NCBI GenBank assembly: GCA_019310665.1
Contig: JAFDDW010000129.1
Coordinates: 1 to 6,327, forward strand
DNA: 6,327 nucleotides
Direction: 5' to 3'
DNA from: Deltaproteobacteria bacterium
GTDB taxonomy: Bacteria > Desulfobacterota > Desulfobacteria > Desulfobacterales > JAFDCJ01
Made by a program: the position numbers and the translations under genes. This document shows positions 1 through 5,867 of this stretch, one piece after another (position 1 is the first letter of the stretch; each line of letters opens with the position of its first letter). The notes below the pieces were generated by a model that made no database searches, was not told the origin of the DNA, and saw only the letters and a program-made list of their open reading frames with translations.

Positions 1-170
1 CTGAAAAATAACAATATCAGGAGCAGGAAAAATATTTTTGTCCTTTGAAATCTTATTAGGCTATGTTGACGCTGATCCGGGCGGATTAATTAATCATTGT
101 TGAAACTGAATCGCTCAAAGGCTGATGAGGTGAATTAATCTTAGGGTAAATGAAAAATAGTCAATTATTA

Positions 171-186
171 CGGCCACCTAATTGCT
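171..186 (+). promoter_or_regulatory. Candidate sigma-54 (-24/-12) promoter
   Basis: The sequence CGGCCACCTAATTGCT has the invariant GG (172-173) and GC (184-185) separated by exactly 10 bases. It matches the TGGCAC-N5-TTGCW consensus at GGC and TTGCT, and misses the leading T and the AC of the -24 block. Transcription would begin near 197-200, leaving a leader of about 210 nt before the first gene. Sigma-54 promoters are common in many proteobacteria. One partial match in 400 bases can arise by chance, and no enhancer-binding site was identified. Confidence 0.3.
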
Positions 187-212
187 GATAGGTTGCTTTA
201 GACCCAAGTATC

Positions 213-218
213 TATAAT
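213..218 (+). promoter_or_regulatory. Candidate -10 box (sigma-70 type)
   Basis: TATAAT is a perfect -10 hexamer about 195 bases before the first start codon. No good -35 lies at 16-18 bp spacing: the hexamers there are AGGTTG and GGTTGC, while TTGCTT at 193-198 is only 14 bp away. There is no extended TGN motif. In AT-rich DNA this is suggestive only, and would most likely need an activator if it is used. Confidence 0.25.
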
Positions 219-263
219 GAATTAAAAAGAGAAAAACATAAAAATTAAATGCGCAGCATTAAG

Positions 264-360
264 TAATTTATCCGCCGGACCTATGGTTAAAAAACAAACT
301 TTGGTTTTCGAAGAACTATTTATCACCCTGAATATGCTATTTTTCAGGGCGGAGTAATTA
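264..360 (+). other. Possible structured 5' leader of the transporter mRNA
   Basis: TAATTTATCCGCC (264-276) can pair with GGCGGAGTAATTA (348-360), with two adjacent mismatches in 13 positions. Inside it, CCCTGAA (326-332) and TTCAGGG (343-349) form a perfect 7-bp hairpin with a 10-nt loop. The two helices share bases 348-349, so they either abut or compete. A T6 run follows at 372-377. I recognise no known riboswitch consensus. The fold may be fortuitous in AT-rich sequence. Confidence 0.25.
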
Positions 361-396
361 TTGGAAGCGGTTTTTTCACCACCAACAACTTTTAAA

Positions 397-403
397 AAGG
401 GGG
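397..403 (+). promoter_or_regulatory. Ribosome binding site of the binding-protein gene
   Basis: AAGGGGG lies 7 bases before the ATG at 411. It is the strongest Shine-Dalgarno sequence of the three transporter genes, which fits the usual need for excess binding protein, and it fixes the start. Confidence 0.8.
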
Positions 404-410
404 TCACATT

Positions 411-1400
411 ATGAAAGTACTGAAAAGAACACCGCTGTTAATCTCATTTAAATCCGTAACGATTCTGATCATACTTGCGGCGGCCGTCATTATGGCCGGC
501 TCGGCCCTGGCAGAGGATCCGAAATCGAAAGACCCTATTAAGCTTACGATCCACGATTGGACCGGTCAGTATCTCACCACTCACATGATGGGCCGGGTCC
601 TCGAGGAGATGGGTTATAAAGTCAAGTATGTGCAGGCCGATTACATTGCCCAGTTTGCCGGGCTTGAATCCGGTGACCTCCACATCGCCATGGAGATGTG
701 GGAGACCACCGGCAAACAAGCCATGGAGGCCAGCCTGAAAACGGGCAAGACCGTTGATTTGGGCGAGACCGGCATGGAAGCGATCGAGGAGTGGTGGTAT
801 CCTTATTACATGAAGGAGAAATGCCCCGGCCTCCCCGACTGGAAAGCACTGAACGATTGTGCCAAAGCCTTTTCAACCCCCGAGACCTCTCCCAAGGGTC
901 GTTATCTCGGCGGGCCCGTGACTTGGGGCGGGATGGACGACGAACGTGTCGAAGCGCTCGAACTCGATTATGAAGTTGTGCACGCGGGTACCGATGCCGC
1001 ACTTTTTGCCGAGCTAAAATCTGCCTATGAGCGCAAAGCACCGTTTCTGGGCTGGGTCTACAGTCCTCACTGGGCACCGATTAAGTTCAAGGGTGAATGG
1101 GTCGAGTTTCCGCGTTACACCGAAGAATGCTATCACGATCCAAGCTGGGGAGTTAATAAACGGCAGGCCCATGACTGCGGTAAACCACGCGGCTGGATTA
1201 AAAAGGTCGGCTGGAAGGACGGCGAGAAAAATTGGCCCTGCGCCTATCAAGCGGTGCGTAATTTCAAGGTTGATAATAATACGATTGGCAACATGATCGG
1301 TGAGGTTGATCTGGATGGCCGCCCGGTTGATGATGTCGTCGAAGAGTGGCTGAAGAAAAACAAAAGCACCTGGATGAAATGGACCGAATGCAGCAAATAG
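411..1400 (+). CDS. Glycine betaine-type ABC transporter substrate-binding protein (OpuAC/ProX family)
   Basis: This is a periplasmic receptor that binds a quaternary or methylated amine and delivers it to the permease encoded downstream. The N-terminus has basic residues (K2, K5, R6), a hydrophobic core at about 16-30, and an AXA-type signal peptidase site (ALA before E35). There is no lipobox cysteine, so a soluble periplasmic protein is expected. The mature part has the OpuAC layout: IHDWTGQY (W50), a conserved EMWE block (W97), EEWWYPYYM (W128/W129), VTWGG (W172) and GWVYSPHW (W215, W221). The protein has 16 tryptophans, which suits an aromatic cage for a methylated ammonium group. Six cysteines (138, 150, 240, 256, 277, 327) all lie in the mature part and may form disulfides. 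The ligand could be glycine betaine, proline betaine, choline or TMAO (TmoX belongs to the same family); sequence alone does not decide. Length of 329 residues is normal. Confidence 0.93.
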   Translation: MKVLKRTPLLISFKSVTILIILAAAVIMAGSALAEDPKSKDPIKLTIHDWTGQYLTTHMMGRVLEEMGYKVKYVQADYIAQFAGLESGDLHIAMEMWETTGKQAMEASLKTGKTVDLGETGMEAIEEWWYPYYMKEKCPGLPDWKALNDCAKAFSTPETSPKGRYLGGPVTWGGMDDERVEALELDYEVVHAGTDAALFAELKSAYERKAPFLGWVYSPHWAPIKFKGEWVEFPRYTEECYHDPSWGVNKRQAHDCGKPRGWIKKVGWKDGEKNWPCAYQAVRNFKVDNNTIGNMIGEVDLDGRPVDDVVEEWLKKNKSTWMKWTECSK

Positions 1401-1417
1401 GCTAAAACTGAAACACT

Positions 1418-1452
1418 CACCGCCGGACAGGATGCTTTTAGGTCCGGCGGTG
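1418..1452 (+). other. Intercistronic hairpin between binding protein and ATPase genes
   Basis: CACCGCCGGAC (1418-1428) and GTCCGGCGGTG (1442-1452) form a perfect GC-rich 11-bp stem with a 13-nt loop. No T-tract follows (the next bases are CAGGCCC), so it is not a standard intrinsic terminator. A hairpin just after a binding-protein gene commonly protects the upstream mRNA from 3' exonucleases or partly limits read-through, which raises the receptor relative to the ATPase and permease. That role is inferred from position. Confidence 0.75.
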
Positions 1453-1489
1453 CAGGCCCTAAATCTATCCACAATGGTTTGAGTGAACA

Positions 1490-2572
1490 ATGGCGACTAC
1501 CGAGCTGACCTCAAATAACCCGCGATCTGATATCACCCCACAGGCCAATACGCCAAAAATTGTGTGTAAGGATGTTTGGAAGGTGTTCGGTGATAAGGCC
1601 GCACGTTTCCTCGCCGGGCATCCATCTAAACCAAGCTATGACGAGCTCACAGAGGCCGGTCTGATCGGTGCCGTGCGGGATGTTTCGCTGAAAATTCATC
1701 AGAGCGAAATCTTCGTCATTATGGGCCTTTCAGGTTCGGGTAAGTCCACCCTGGTGCGCTGCATGTCGCGGTTGATTGAACCCACCACCGGCGAAATCAT
1801 TTTTGATGGTCTGGACCTTCTCAAGATAAAAGCCAAAGATCTCATTGAAATCCGGCGTCACAAGATGGGGATGGTGTTCCAGCATTTCGCGCTGTTGCCG
1901 CATCTTACGGTTGTTGAAAATGTAGCCTTTCCCCTCGAGGTTCAGGGCGTCGACCGGGCCACCCGGGAGAGCAGTGTCCTTGAGATTATCGAACTTGTCG
2001 GTCTGAAAGGCCGCGAAAATTATTATCCGCGACATCTTTCCGGCGGCCAGCAGCAGCGTGTCGGCATAGCACGCAGCCTGGCGGTCAAGCCGGAAATCTG
2101 GTTTTTAGACGAACCGTTCTCGGCCCTCGATCCGCTCATCCGACGTGAAATGCAGGACGAGTTCCTCCGATTGCAGAACCTTCTCAGGAAAACGATTGTC
2201 TTCATTACCCACGATTTCGATGAAGCCATCCGGCTTGCCGACCGCATCGCTATCATGAAAGACGGCGCCGTCATTCAGATCGGGACCCCCGAAGAGCTGG
2301 TGCTCAGCCCGGCCAATGACCATGTCGCTGAATTTACCCGTGAAATTCCACGCCCCAAAGTGTTGTCTGTAAGCGCCATTATGACCCCGCCGGATGATCG
2401 TGCCACCTGCGTCGGAAGTGTACCCGCGGATTGGAAAATAGAGGCACTTGTCGCCCGGGTTTTTGAACAGGATGAGCCCCTGGCGGTGACGGACACGGAA
2501 GACAAGGTTATCGGCCAGGTATCCCGCGACGCCGTGCTTGACGTCCTCATCAACAAAAGGACCCCAAAGTGA
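1490..2572 (+). CDS. Glycine betaine-type ABC transporter ATP-binding protein (ProV/OpuAA family)
   Basis: This is the cytoplasmic ATPase that powers the betaine-type importer. All nucleotide-binding motifs are present: Walker A GLSGSGKST (79-87), Q-loop Q131 in VFQHF, signature LSGGQQQR (183-190), Walker B IWFLDEP (203-209) with D-loop SALD, and switch H241. The N-terminal insert at about 33-60, before the Walker A strand, is typical of ProV-type subunits. The tail after about residue 290 contains only one CBS-like unit (VSAIMTP near 294-300 to VIGQVSRDAVLDVL near 340-353). ProV and OpuAA usually carry a pair and are about 400 residues; this protein is 360. The start is fixed because an in-frame TGA lies at 1484-1486. 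Its ribosome site (GAGTG at 1481-1485) is weak, so it may be made at lower levels than the binding protein. It lies 89 bases after the binding-protein gene and overlaps the permease start. Confidence 0.95.
   Translation: MATTELTSNNPRSDITPQANTPKIVCKDVWKVFGDKAARFLAGHPSKPSYDELTEAGLIGAVRDVSLKIHQSEIFVIMGLSGSGKSTLVRCMSRLIEPTTGEIIFDGLDLLKIKAKDLIEIRRHKMGMVFQHFALLPHLTVVENVAFPLEVQGVDRATRESSVLEIIELVGLKGRENYYPRHLSGGQQQRVGIARSLAVKPEIWFLDEPFSALDPLIRREMQDEFLRLQNLLRKTIVFITHDFDEAIRLADRIAIMKDGAVIQIGTPEELVLSPANDHVAEFTREIPRPKVLSVSAIMTPPDDRATCVGSVPADWKIEALVARVFEQDEPLAVTDTEDKVIGQVSRDAVLDVLINKRTPK
2555..2572 (+). promoter_or_regulatory. Translational coupling site: GTGA overlap with Shine-Dalgarno
   Basis: AAAAGG at 2555-2560 lies 8 bases before GTG at 2569-2571, and that GTG overlaps the ATPase stop TGA at 2570-2572. 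Such a stop-start overlap normally couples translation, and it supports GTG over the in-frame ATG at 2593 eight codons later. The first eight residues carry no recognisable domain, so the choice rests on the overlap and ribosome site. Confidence 0.65.
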
Positions 2573-4569
2573 AGGCGGGCCCATCTGATTTGATGGGTCG
2601 TCTTTTTGGCCGTCGGCGGTGGCTTATCTTCTGGATGACGGCTCTGGCATTTACCGTCGGTCTGTTTTTTTTCAGAGACATAGCCCCTTGGGCTGTGGAA
2701 TATCCTCGCGCCTGGGTCGTGCCGCTCAAATTCTGGGTCAGCGACTTCATGAAATGGCTGATCAATGAAGCTGACCTCGGTCTTTTCACCTTCAAAGAAT
2801 TCACACGTTCCATCTCCTGGGTCTTAAACTGGTTTCTTGTAACCGCCCACGGAATTTTTGCGGGGGGCGCAAAAATTCCCTTAAACGGTGACGCGTTCTT
2901 CCAAATAGCGCCGATTTCATGGGTTGCCCTGATTTCCGTTCTTGTTTTGTCGGCCTATTGGATCCGCGATATCGGTCTTTCGATCTTAGTCGGTTGCTGC
3001 TTTCTCTACCTGGCCGTTTTCGGCCGGTGGGAAAGCGCCATGGTAACGCTGTCTTCCATCGTGGTGGCGGTACCTCTCGGTGTTGCCGGCGGTTTATTGC
3101 TTGCTGTCATATCCTATCGACACCCCTGGTTCGGGAAAGCGATCTCGCCGGTGCTGGATCTCATGCAGACGGTGCCGGTGTTCGCCTACCTGGTACCGGT
3201 GCTGTTTTTATTCGGCTTCGGCCCGGTGGCGGCCATGACGGCAACCCTTATTTATGCGGTGCCGCCCATGGTTCGCTGCACCCTGGTGGCGCTTGAGCAG
3301 GTGTCCACGGAGATAGTTGAGTTCGGCCGCATGACCGGTTGCTCCCGGCGTCAGCTCATGTGGAAGGTCATGATTCCTGCCGCGCGTCCCACCCTGTTAG
3401 TCGGTCTTAACCAGGTCATCATGCTCTCGCTCAACATGGTGATTATCGCTTCGATGATCGGGGCCGGCGGTTTGGGTTATGATGTTTTGCATGCCTTGCG
3501 AAGGCTCGCGATTGGAGAAGGCGTAGAGGCCGGCGTTGCCATCACCCTGCTGGCCATCGCCCTGGATCGGCTTAGCCAGGCTTACGCTGTTAAGCGCCCC
3601 GTGCAAATGGAAAAAGGGCTGGGTTTTATCCGCTCCCACCCTCATTTGTTGACTGCCCTGGCCATCATCGTGATCCTGTCGGTGATTGGTTTTTTTATTC
3701 CCGCCATCTCCCATTACCCGAAAAACTTGACCATCACAACCGGCGATTTCTGGGAAAAAATGATTACCTGGATCAACATTAATTTTTTCGATATTATTGA
3801 TGGCACCAAAGCGTGGTTGCTGATCCATATTCTAATTCCCGTAAAACGGTTTCTCATCGCCCTGCCATGGATGGGGGTGGTTGGTTTGCTGGGTCTGGCC
3901 GGTATGCAGCTCGGGGGGTGGCGGCTTTCCCTTCTGGTTTCATTGCTGGCCGCGTTTATTGCGCTAACCGGAAACTGGGAAAAAGCAATGATCACTACCT
4001 ATCTTATCGGTATATCCGTTTTCGTGGCTTCGGTGATTGGCATGCCTTTGGGTGTTTGGGCGGCGGCTAGCAACCGGGTTCACCGCGTAATTCAAGTTGT
4101 CATCGACACCCTGCAAACACTGCCGGCCTTTGTTTATCTTATTCCGGTGGTGATGCTGTTTCGGGTCGGTGATTTTTCCGCCATGATCGCGGTGGTGGCT
4201 TATTCGCTGGTGCCGGTCATCCGCTACACCGATCATGGCATCCGCCAGGTACCTCCGGCCATGATCGAGGCCGCGACGGTGTCCGGCTGTACGCGACGAC
4301 AGATTCTATGGAAAGTAAAGCTGCCGCTGGCAATACCCGAAATTATGCTGGGCGTAAACCAGACAATCATGCTGGGTCTCAGCATGCTGGTCATCACTGC
4401 GCTGGTGGGTACCCGGGATCTTGGTCAGGAAGTCTACATTGCCCTGACAAAAGCCGATACCGGCCGTGGTCTGGTCGCAGGGCTGTGCGTCGCCTTCATT
4501 GCCATTATCTCGGACCGACTGATCATGGCCTGGAGCATGGAACGCAAGAAATTGCTGGGTTTGAGTTGA
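2569..4569 (+). CDS. Fused double-domain betaine-type ABC transporter permease (two ProW-like halves)
   Basis: This is the inner-membrane channel of the importer. At 666 residues it is about twice an ordinary ProW/OpuAB permease (roughly 280-355). Two homologous BPD_transp_1 domains are visible. Half one has MQTVPVFAYLVPVL (199-212) and the coupling loop EFGRMTGCSRRQLMWKV (251-267), followed by LNQVIMLSLNMVIIA. Half two has LQTLPAFVYLIPVV (515-528) and EAATVSGCTRRQILWKV (567-583), followed by VNQTIMLGLSMLVIT. Each half has several hydrophobic segments. An extra N-terminal membrane segment lies near 18-35, and a linker with a further one (about 357-380) joins the halves. Because two permease domains are needed per transporter, one chain probably serves as the whole pore with two ATPase subunits. 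The halves are clearly diverged, so this is an old duplication and not an assembly artefact. Similar long permeases occur in other proteobacterial betaine-type systems. Confidence 0.93.
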   Translation: MKAGPSDLMGRLFGRRRWLIFWMTALAFTVGLFFFRDIAPWAVEYPRAWVVPLKFWVSDFMKWLINEADLGLFTFKEFTRSISWVLNWFLVTAHGIFAGGAKIPLNGDAFFQIAPISWVALISVLVLSAYWIRDIGLSILVGCCFLYLAVFGRWESAMVTLSSIVVAVPLGVAGGLLLAVISYRHPWFGKAISPVLDLMQTVPVFAYLVPVLFLFGFGPVAAMTATLIYAVPPMVRCTLVALEQVSTEIVEFGRMTGCSRRQLMWKVMIPAARPTLLVGLNQVIMLSLNMVIIASMIGAGGLGYDVLHALRRLAIGEGVEAGVAITLLAIALDRLSQAYAVKRPVQMEKGLGFIRSHPHLLTALAIIVILSVIGFFIPAISHYPKNLTITTGDFWEKMITWININFFDIIDGTKAWLLIHILIPVKRFLIALPWMGVVGLLGLAGMQLGGWRLSLLVSLLAAFIALTGNWEKAMITTYLIGISVFVASVIGMPLGVWAAASNRVHRVIQVVIDTLQTLPAFVYLIPVVMLFRVGDFSAMIAVVAYSLVPVIRYTDHGIRQVPPAMIEAATVSGCTRRQILWKVKLPLAIPEIMLGVNQTIMLGLSMLVITALVGTRDLGQEVYIALTKADTGRGLVAGLCVAFIAIISDRLIMAWSMERKKLLGLS

Positions 4570-4645
4570 ACTAGGAAGTAAGGTTCTTCACATAAAAGAG
4601 TGCAAATTATTTACCACGGGAGTCAAATTTTATTGGCACTCTTTA

Positions 4646-4890
4646 AATGCCTAAAATGCGCTAAAGTGCCTAAAATTAAGGAATTCTGTCTATTTTAGTT
4701 GGATTCCCCTGTTACTATAAACGTTTAAAGGAGACAGAAAAAACCATTAGGAATATGAACAAATTAACTTTTGGGCACAAAGCTAATAATTAGCAAAAAG
4801 TTCACCATTGCCCATTGGAAATTGAATCGATCGTGCTGAAAGCACGTGCCACAATTTTAGGCACTTTAGGCATTTTGAATTTTAGGCATT
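4646..4890. repeat. Nested inverted-repeat element with TGCCTAAA-type arms
   Basis: The outer arms pair in two blocks. AATGCCTAAAAT (4646-4657) matches ATTTTAGGCATT (4879-4890), and CTAAAGTGCCTAAAATT (4661-4677) matches AATTTTAGGCACTTTAG (4853-4869), a perfect 17 bp. Within the right arm the unit TTTAGGCA recurs at 4857, 4866 and 4881, and the left arm carries TGCCTAAA at 4648 and 4667. Just inside, TTCTGTCT (4684-4691) pairs with AGACAGAA (4732-4739), flanking a short stem-loop. The structure resembles a mobile intergenic repeat or gene-less MITE-like element. I remember similar TGCCTAAAGTGCC arms in Desulfobacterales genomes, but cannot confirm that here. No target-site duplication was identified. 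Confidence 0.7.
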
Positions 4891-4950
4891 GGTTGAGCGA
4901 AACTTTACGCTGGAAAAGCTGCACGACAAATTTTATGCACACATTTCTGA

Positions 4951-4956
4951 GAGGAG
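4951..4956 (+). promoter_or_regulatory. Likely ribosome binding site of the first kinase gene
   Basis: GAGGAG lies 14 bases before the ATG at 4971. The spacing is longer than usual, but no better start exists nearby and homology to kinases begins only after this ATG. It argues against the in-frame TTG at 4815, which has no ribosome site and sits inside the repeat region. Confidence 0.5.
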
Positions 4957-4970
4957 CCGAAAGTAATAAT

Positions 4971-5852
4971 ATGAGCAAAGATGCCCGCCACCTGGTAGCT
5001 GGGCTGGATTTTTGGTCTTCACCCGTAGAACCCGAGCCTCTGGGGGGTGGTATTACCAACACCAATTTTATCGTCGATGACCGTGGTCAACGCTTCGTCG
5101 TCAGGGTCGGGGACGATATCCCGCTTCACGGTGTCATGCGATTTAACGAACTCGCGGCCGCGCATGCGGCTCACGCCGCCGGCCTTTCGCCTGAAATAGT
5201 CTATCAAGCCGACGGCGTCTTCGTCATGCGGTTCATTGAAGGGCGCACCCTTTCAGAAGAGGACGTCCGGCAACCACAGAATCTGGATCGGATCATAGCC
5301 TTGATTCAAACCTGTCATACTGAAATCCCGAAATACCTGAAAGGACCGGTACTTGTTTTCTGGCCTTTCCATGTCTGCCGAAGTTACATCCTGACTGCCA
5401 GGGAGGGCAACAGCCGGATGATGGACTCACTGCCGTACTTTGTTGAAATAAACGAAGTACTCGAAGAAGCAGTTGGTGAAGTAAAAGTAGTATTCGGCCA
5501 TAACGACCTGTTGGCCGCCAATTTTATTGACGACGGCAAGCGACTGTGGCTTCTCGACTGGGATTATGCCGGTTTTAACGCCGCCCTTTTCGATCTGGCC
5601 GGATTGTCCTCAAACAACGAGCTCTCGCCGGAACAGGAAGACTGGGTTCTGGAAACCTATTATCAACAGTCGGTGACAGACAGGCAACGCCGACGGCTGG
5701 CTGCTATGAAGTGTGTCTCATTATTGCGCGAAACTTTGTGGAGTATCGTTTCGGAGATACACTCGACTATCGAATTTGACTACGTGAATTACACCCGGAA
5801 AAACCTCACTCGTTTAGAACAAGCATATGAAGCGTTTCAACAGACGCGCTGA
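4971..5852 (+). CDS. Choline kinase-like (LicA/APH fold) phosphotransferase
   Basis: This is a cytoplasmic ATP-dependent small-molecule kinase of the choline/ethanolamine kinase and aminoglycoside phosphotransferase superfamily, 293 residues. The glycine-rich nucleotide loop is GGGITNTNF (25-33). RFVVRV (41-46) places an Arg (R45) where protein kinases have Lys, as in choline kinases. The catalytic block is VVFGHNDLLAANF (173-185), with H177, D179 and N184. The metal-binding block is LLDWDYAG (194-201) with D196, followed by FDLAGLSSNNE, a pattern typical of LicA-type choline kinases. All catalytic residues are present, so it should be active. The likely substrate is choline, ethanolamine or another amino-alcohol, supported weakly by the upstream amine importer. 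The open frame extends upstream to a TTG at 4815, but those 52 codons are translated repeat sequence and are excluded. A paralogue follows 15 bases after its stop. Confidence 0.85.
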   Translation: MSKDARHLVAGLDFWSSPVEPEPLGGGITNTNFIVDDRGQRFVVRVGDDIPLHGVMRFNELAAAHAAHAAGLSPEIVYQADGVFVMRFIEGRTLSEEDVRQPQNLDRIIALIQTCHTEIPKYLKGPVLVFWPFHVCRSYILTAREGNSRMMDSLPYFVEINEVLEEAVGEVKVVFGHNDLLAANFIDDGKRLWLLDWDYAGFNAALFDLAGLSSNNELSPEQEDWVLETYYQQSVTDRQRRRLAAMKCVSLLRETLWSIVSEIHSTIEFDYVNYTRKNLTRLEQAYEAFQQTR

Positions 5853-5854
5853 AG

Positions 5855-5861
5855 AAGGAGG
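5855..5861 (+). promoter_or_regulatory. Ribosome binding site of the second kinase gene
   Basis: AAGGAGG lies 6 bases before the ATG at 5868. This near-ideal Shine-Dalgarno sequence fixes the start of the truncated gene and begins only 3 bases after the preceding stop codon, so the two kinase genes are almost certainly co-transcribed. Confidence 0.85.
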
Positions 5862-5867
5862 CCCTCA

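Larger units (their letters stand above)
1..410. other. Non-coding upstream region of the transporter operon
   Basis: This AT-rich stretch has no credible gene. It contains two perfect 12-bp palindromes, AAAAATATTTTT at 28-39 and GATTAATTAATC at 84-95. The octamer TGAATTAA occurs directly at 131-138 and 218-225. A GG-N10-GC promoter-like element lies at 171-186, a TATAAT box at 213-218, and a possible folded leader at 264-360. The palindromes could be regulator sites, but AT-rich DNA yields such palindromes often, so no regulator is proposed. The 61-codon antisense frame at 222-407 is not convincing as a gene. Nothing in the first 60 bases identifies the end of a preceding gene. Confidence 0.6.
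4570..4970. other. 401-bp non-coding gap between permease and first kinase
   Basis: This gap is mostly occupied by a nested inverted-repeat element, annotated separately. It starts just after the permease stop with AAAGAGTGC (4595-4603) facing GCACTCTTT (4636-4644) across a 32-nt loop. That pair could act as a weak terminator, but the loop is long and no proper T-tract follows. A small hairpin, CGTGCT-GAA-AGCACG, lies at 4832-4846, and an odd palindrome, GCTAATAATTAGC, at 4782-4794. I found no convincing promoter for the kinase gene here: TATAAA at 4716-4721 lacks a spaced -35. Whether the kinases are transcribed with the transporter is therefore open. Confidence 0.6.

Noticed and set aside
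222..407. 61-codon antisense frame upstream of the binding protein
   Set aside because: It lies over the leader and ribosome site of the first gene, shows no domain, and has no clear promoter of its own.
622..1077. 151-codon antisense open frame inside the binding-protein gene
   Set aside because: It lies entirely opposite a well-supported gene, its product is rich in Arg and Pro without any domain pattern, and it has no supporting context.
1014..1490. 158-codon antisense frame over the end of the binding-protein gene
   Set aside because: It runs through the intercistronic hairpin and opposes conserved OpuAC coding sequence; no recognisable motif.
2105..2584. 159-codon antisense frame across the ATPase 3' end
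   Set aside because: It is complementary to Walker B, H-loop and CBS coding sequence, so it is a shadow frame.
3397..3828. 143-codon antisense frame in the permease gene
   Set aside because: It opposes conserved membrane-domain coding sequence and shows only low-complexity Gln/His/Asp composition.
4595..4644. Possible terminator after the permease gene
   Set aside because: The stem is only 9 bp, the loop is 32 nt, and only three Ts end it, so it is not called as an intrinsic terminator.
4634..4650. TGGCAC at 4634-4639 as a sigma-54 promoter for the kinases
   Set aside because: The next suitable GC is 12 bases after the GG, not 10, and no TTGC block is present.
4755..4793. 12-codon frame (MNKLTFGHKANN) after the TTTAAAGGAG sequence in the repeat
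   Set aside because: It is too short and too far (21 bases) from the putative ribosome site; at most a relic of a lost gene in the element.
4646..4890. CRISPR array
   Set aside because: The TGCCTAAA units are short, unevenly spaced and inverted, with no regular repeat-spacer pattern and no cas genes.
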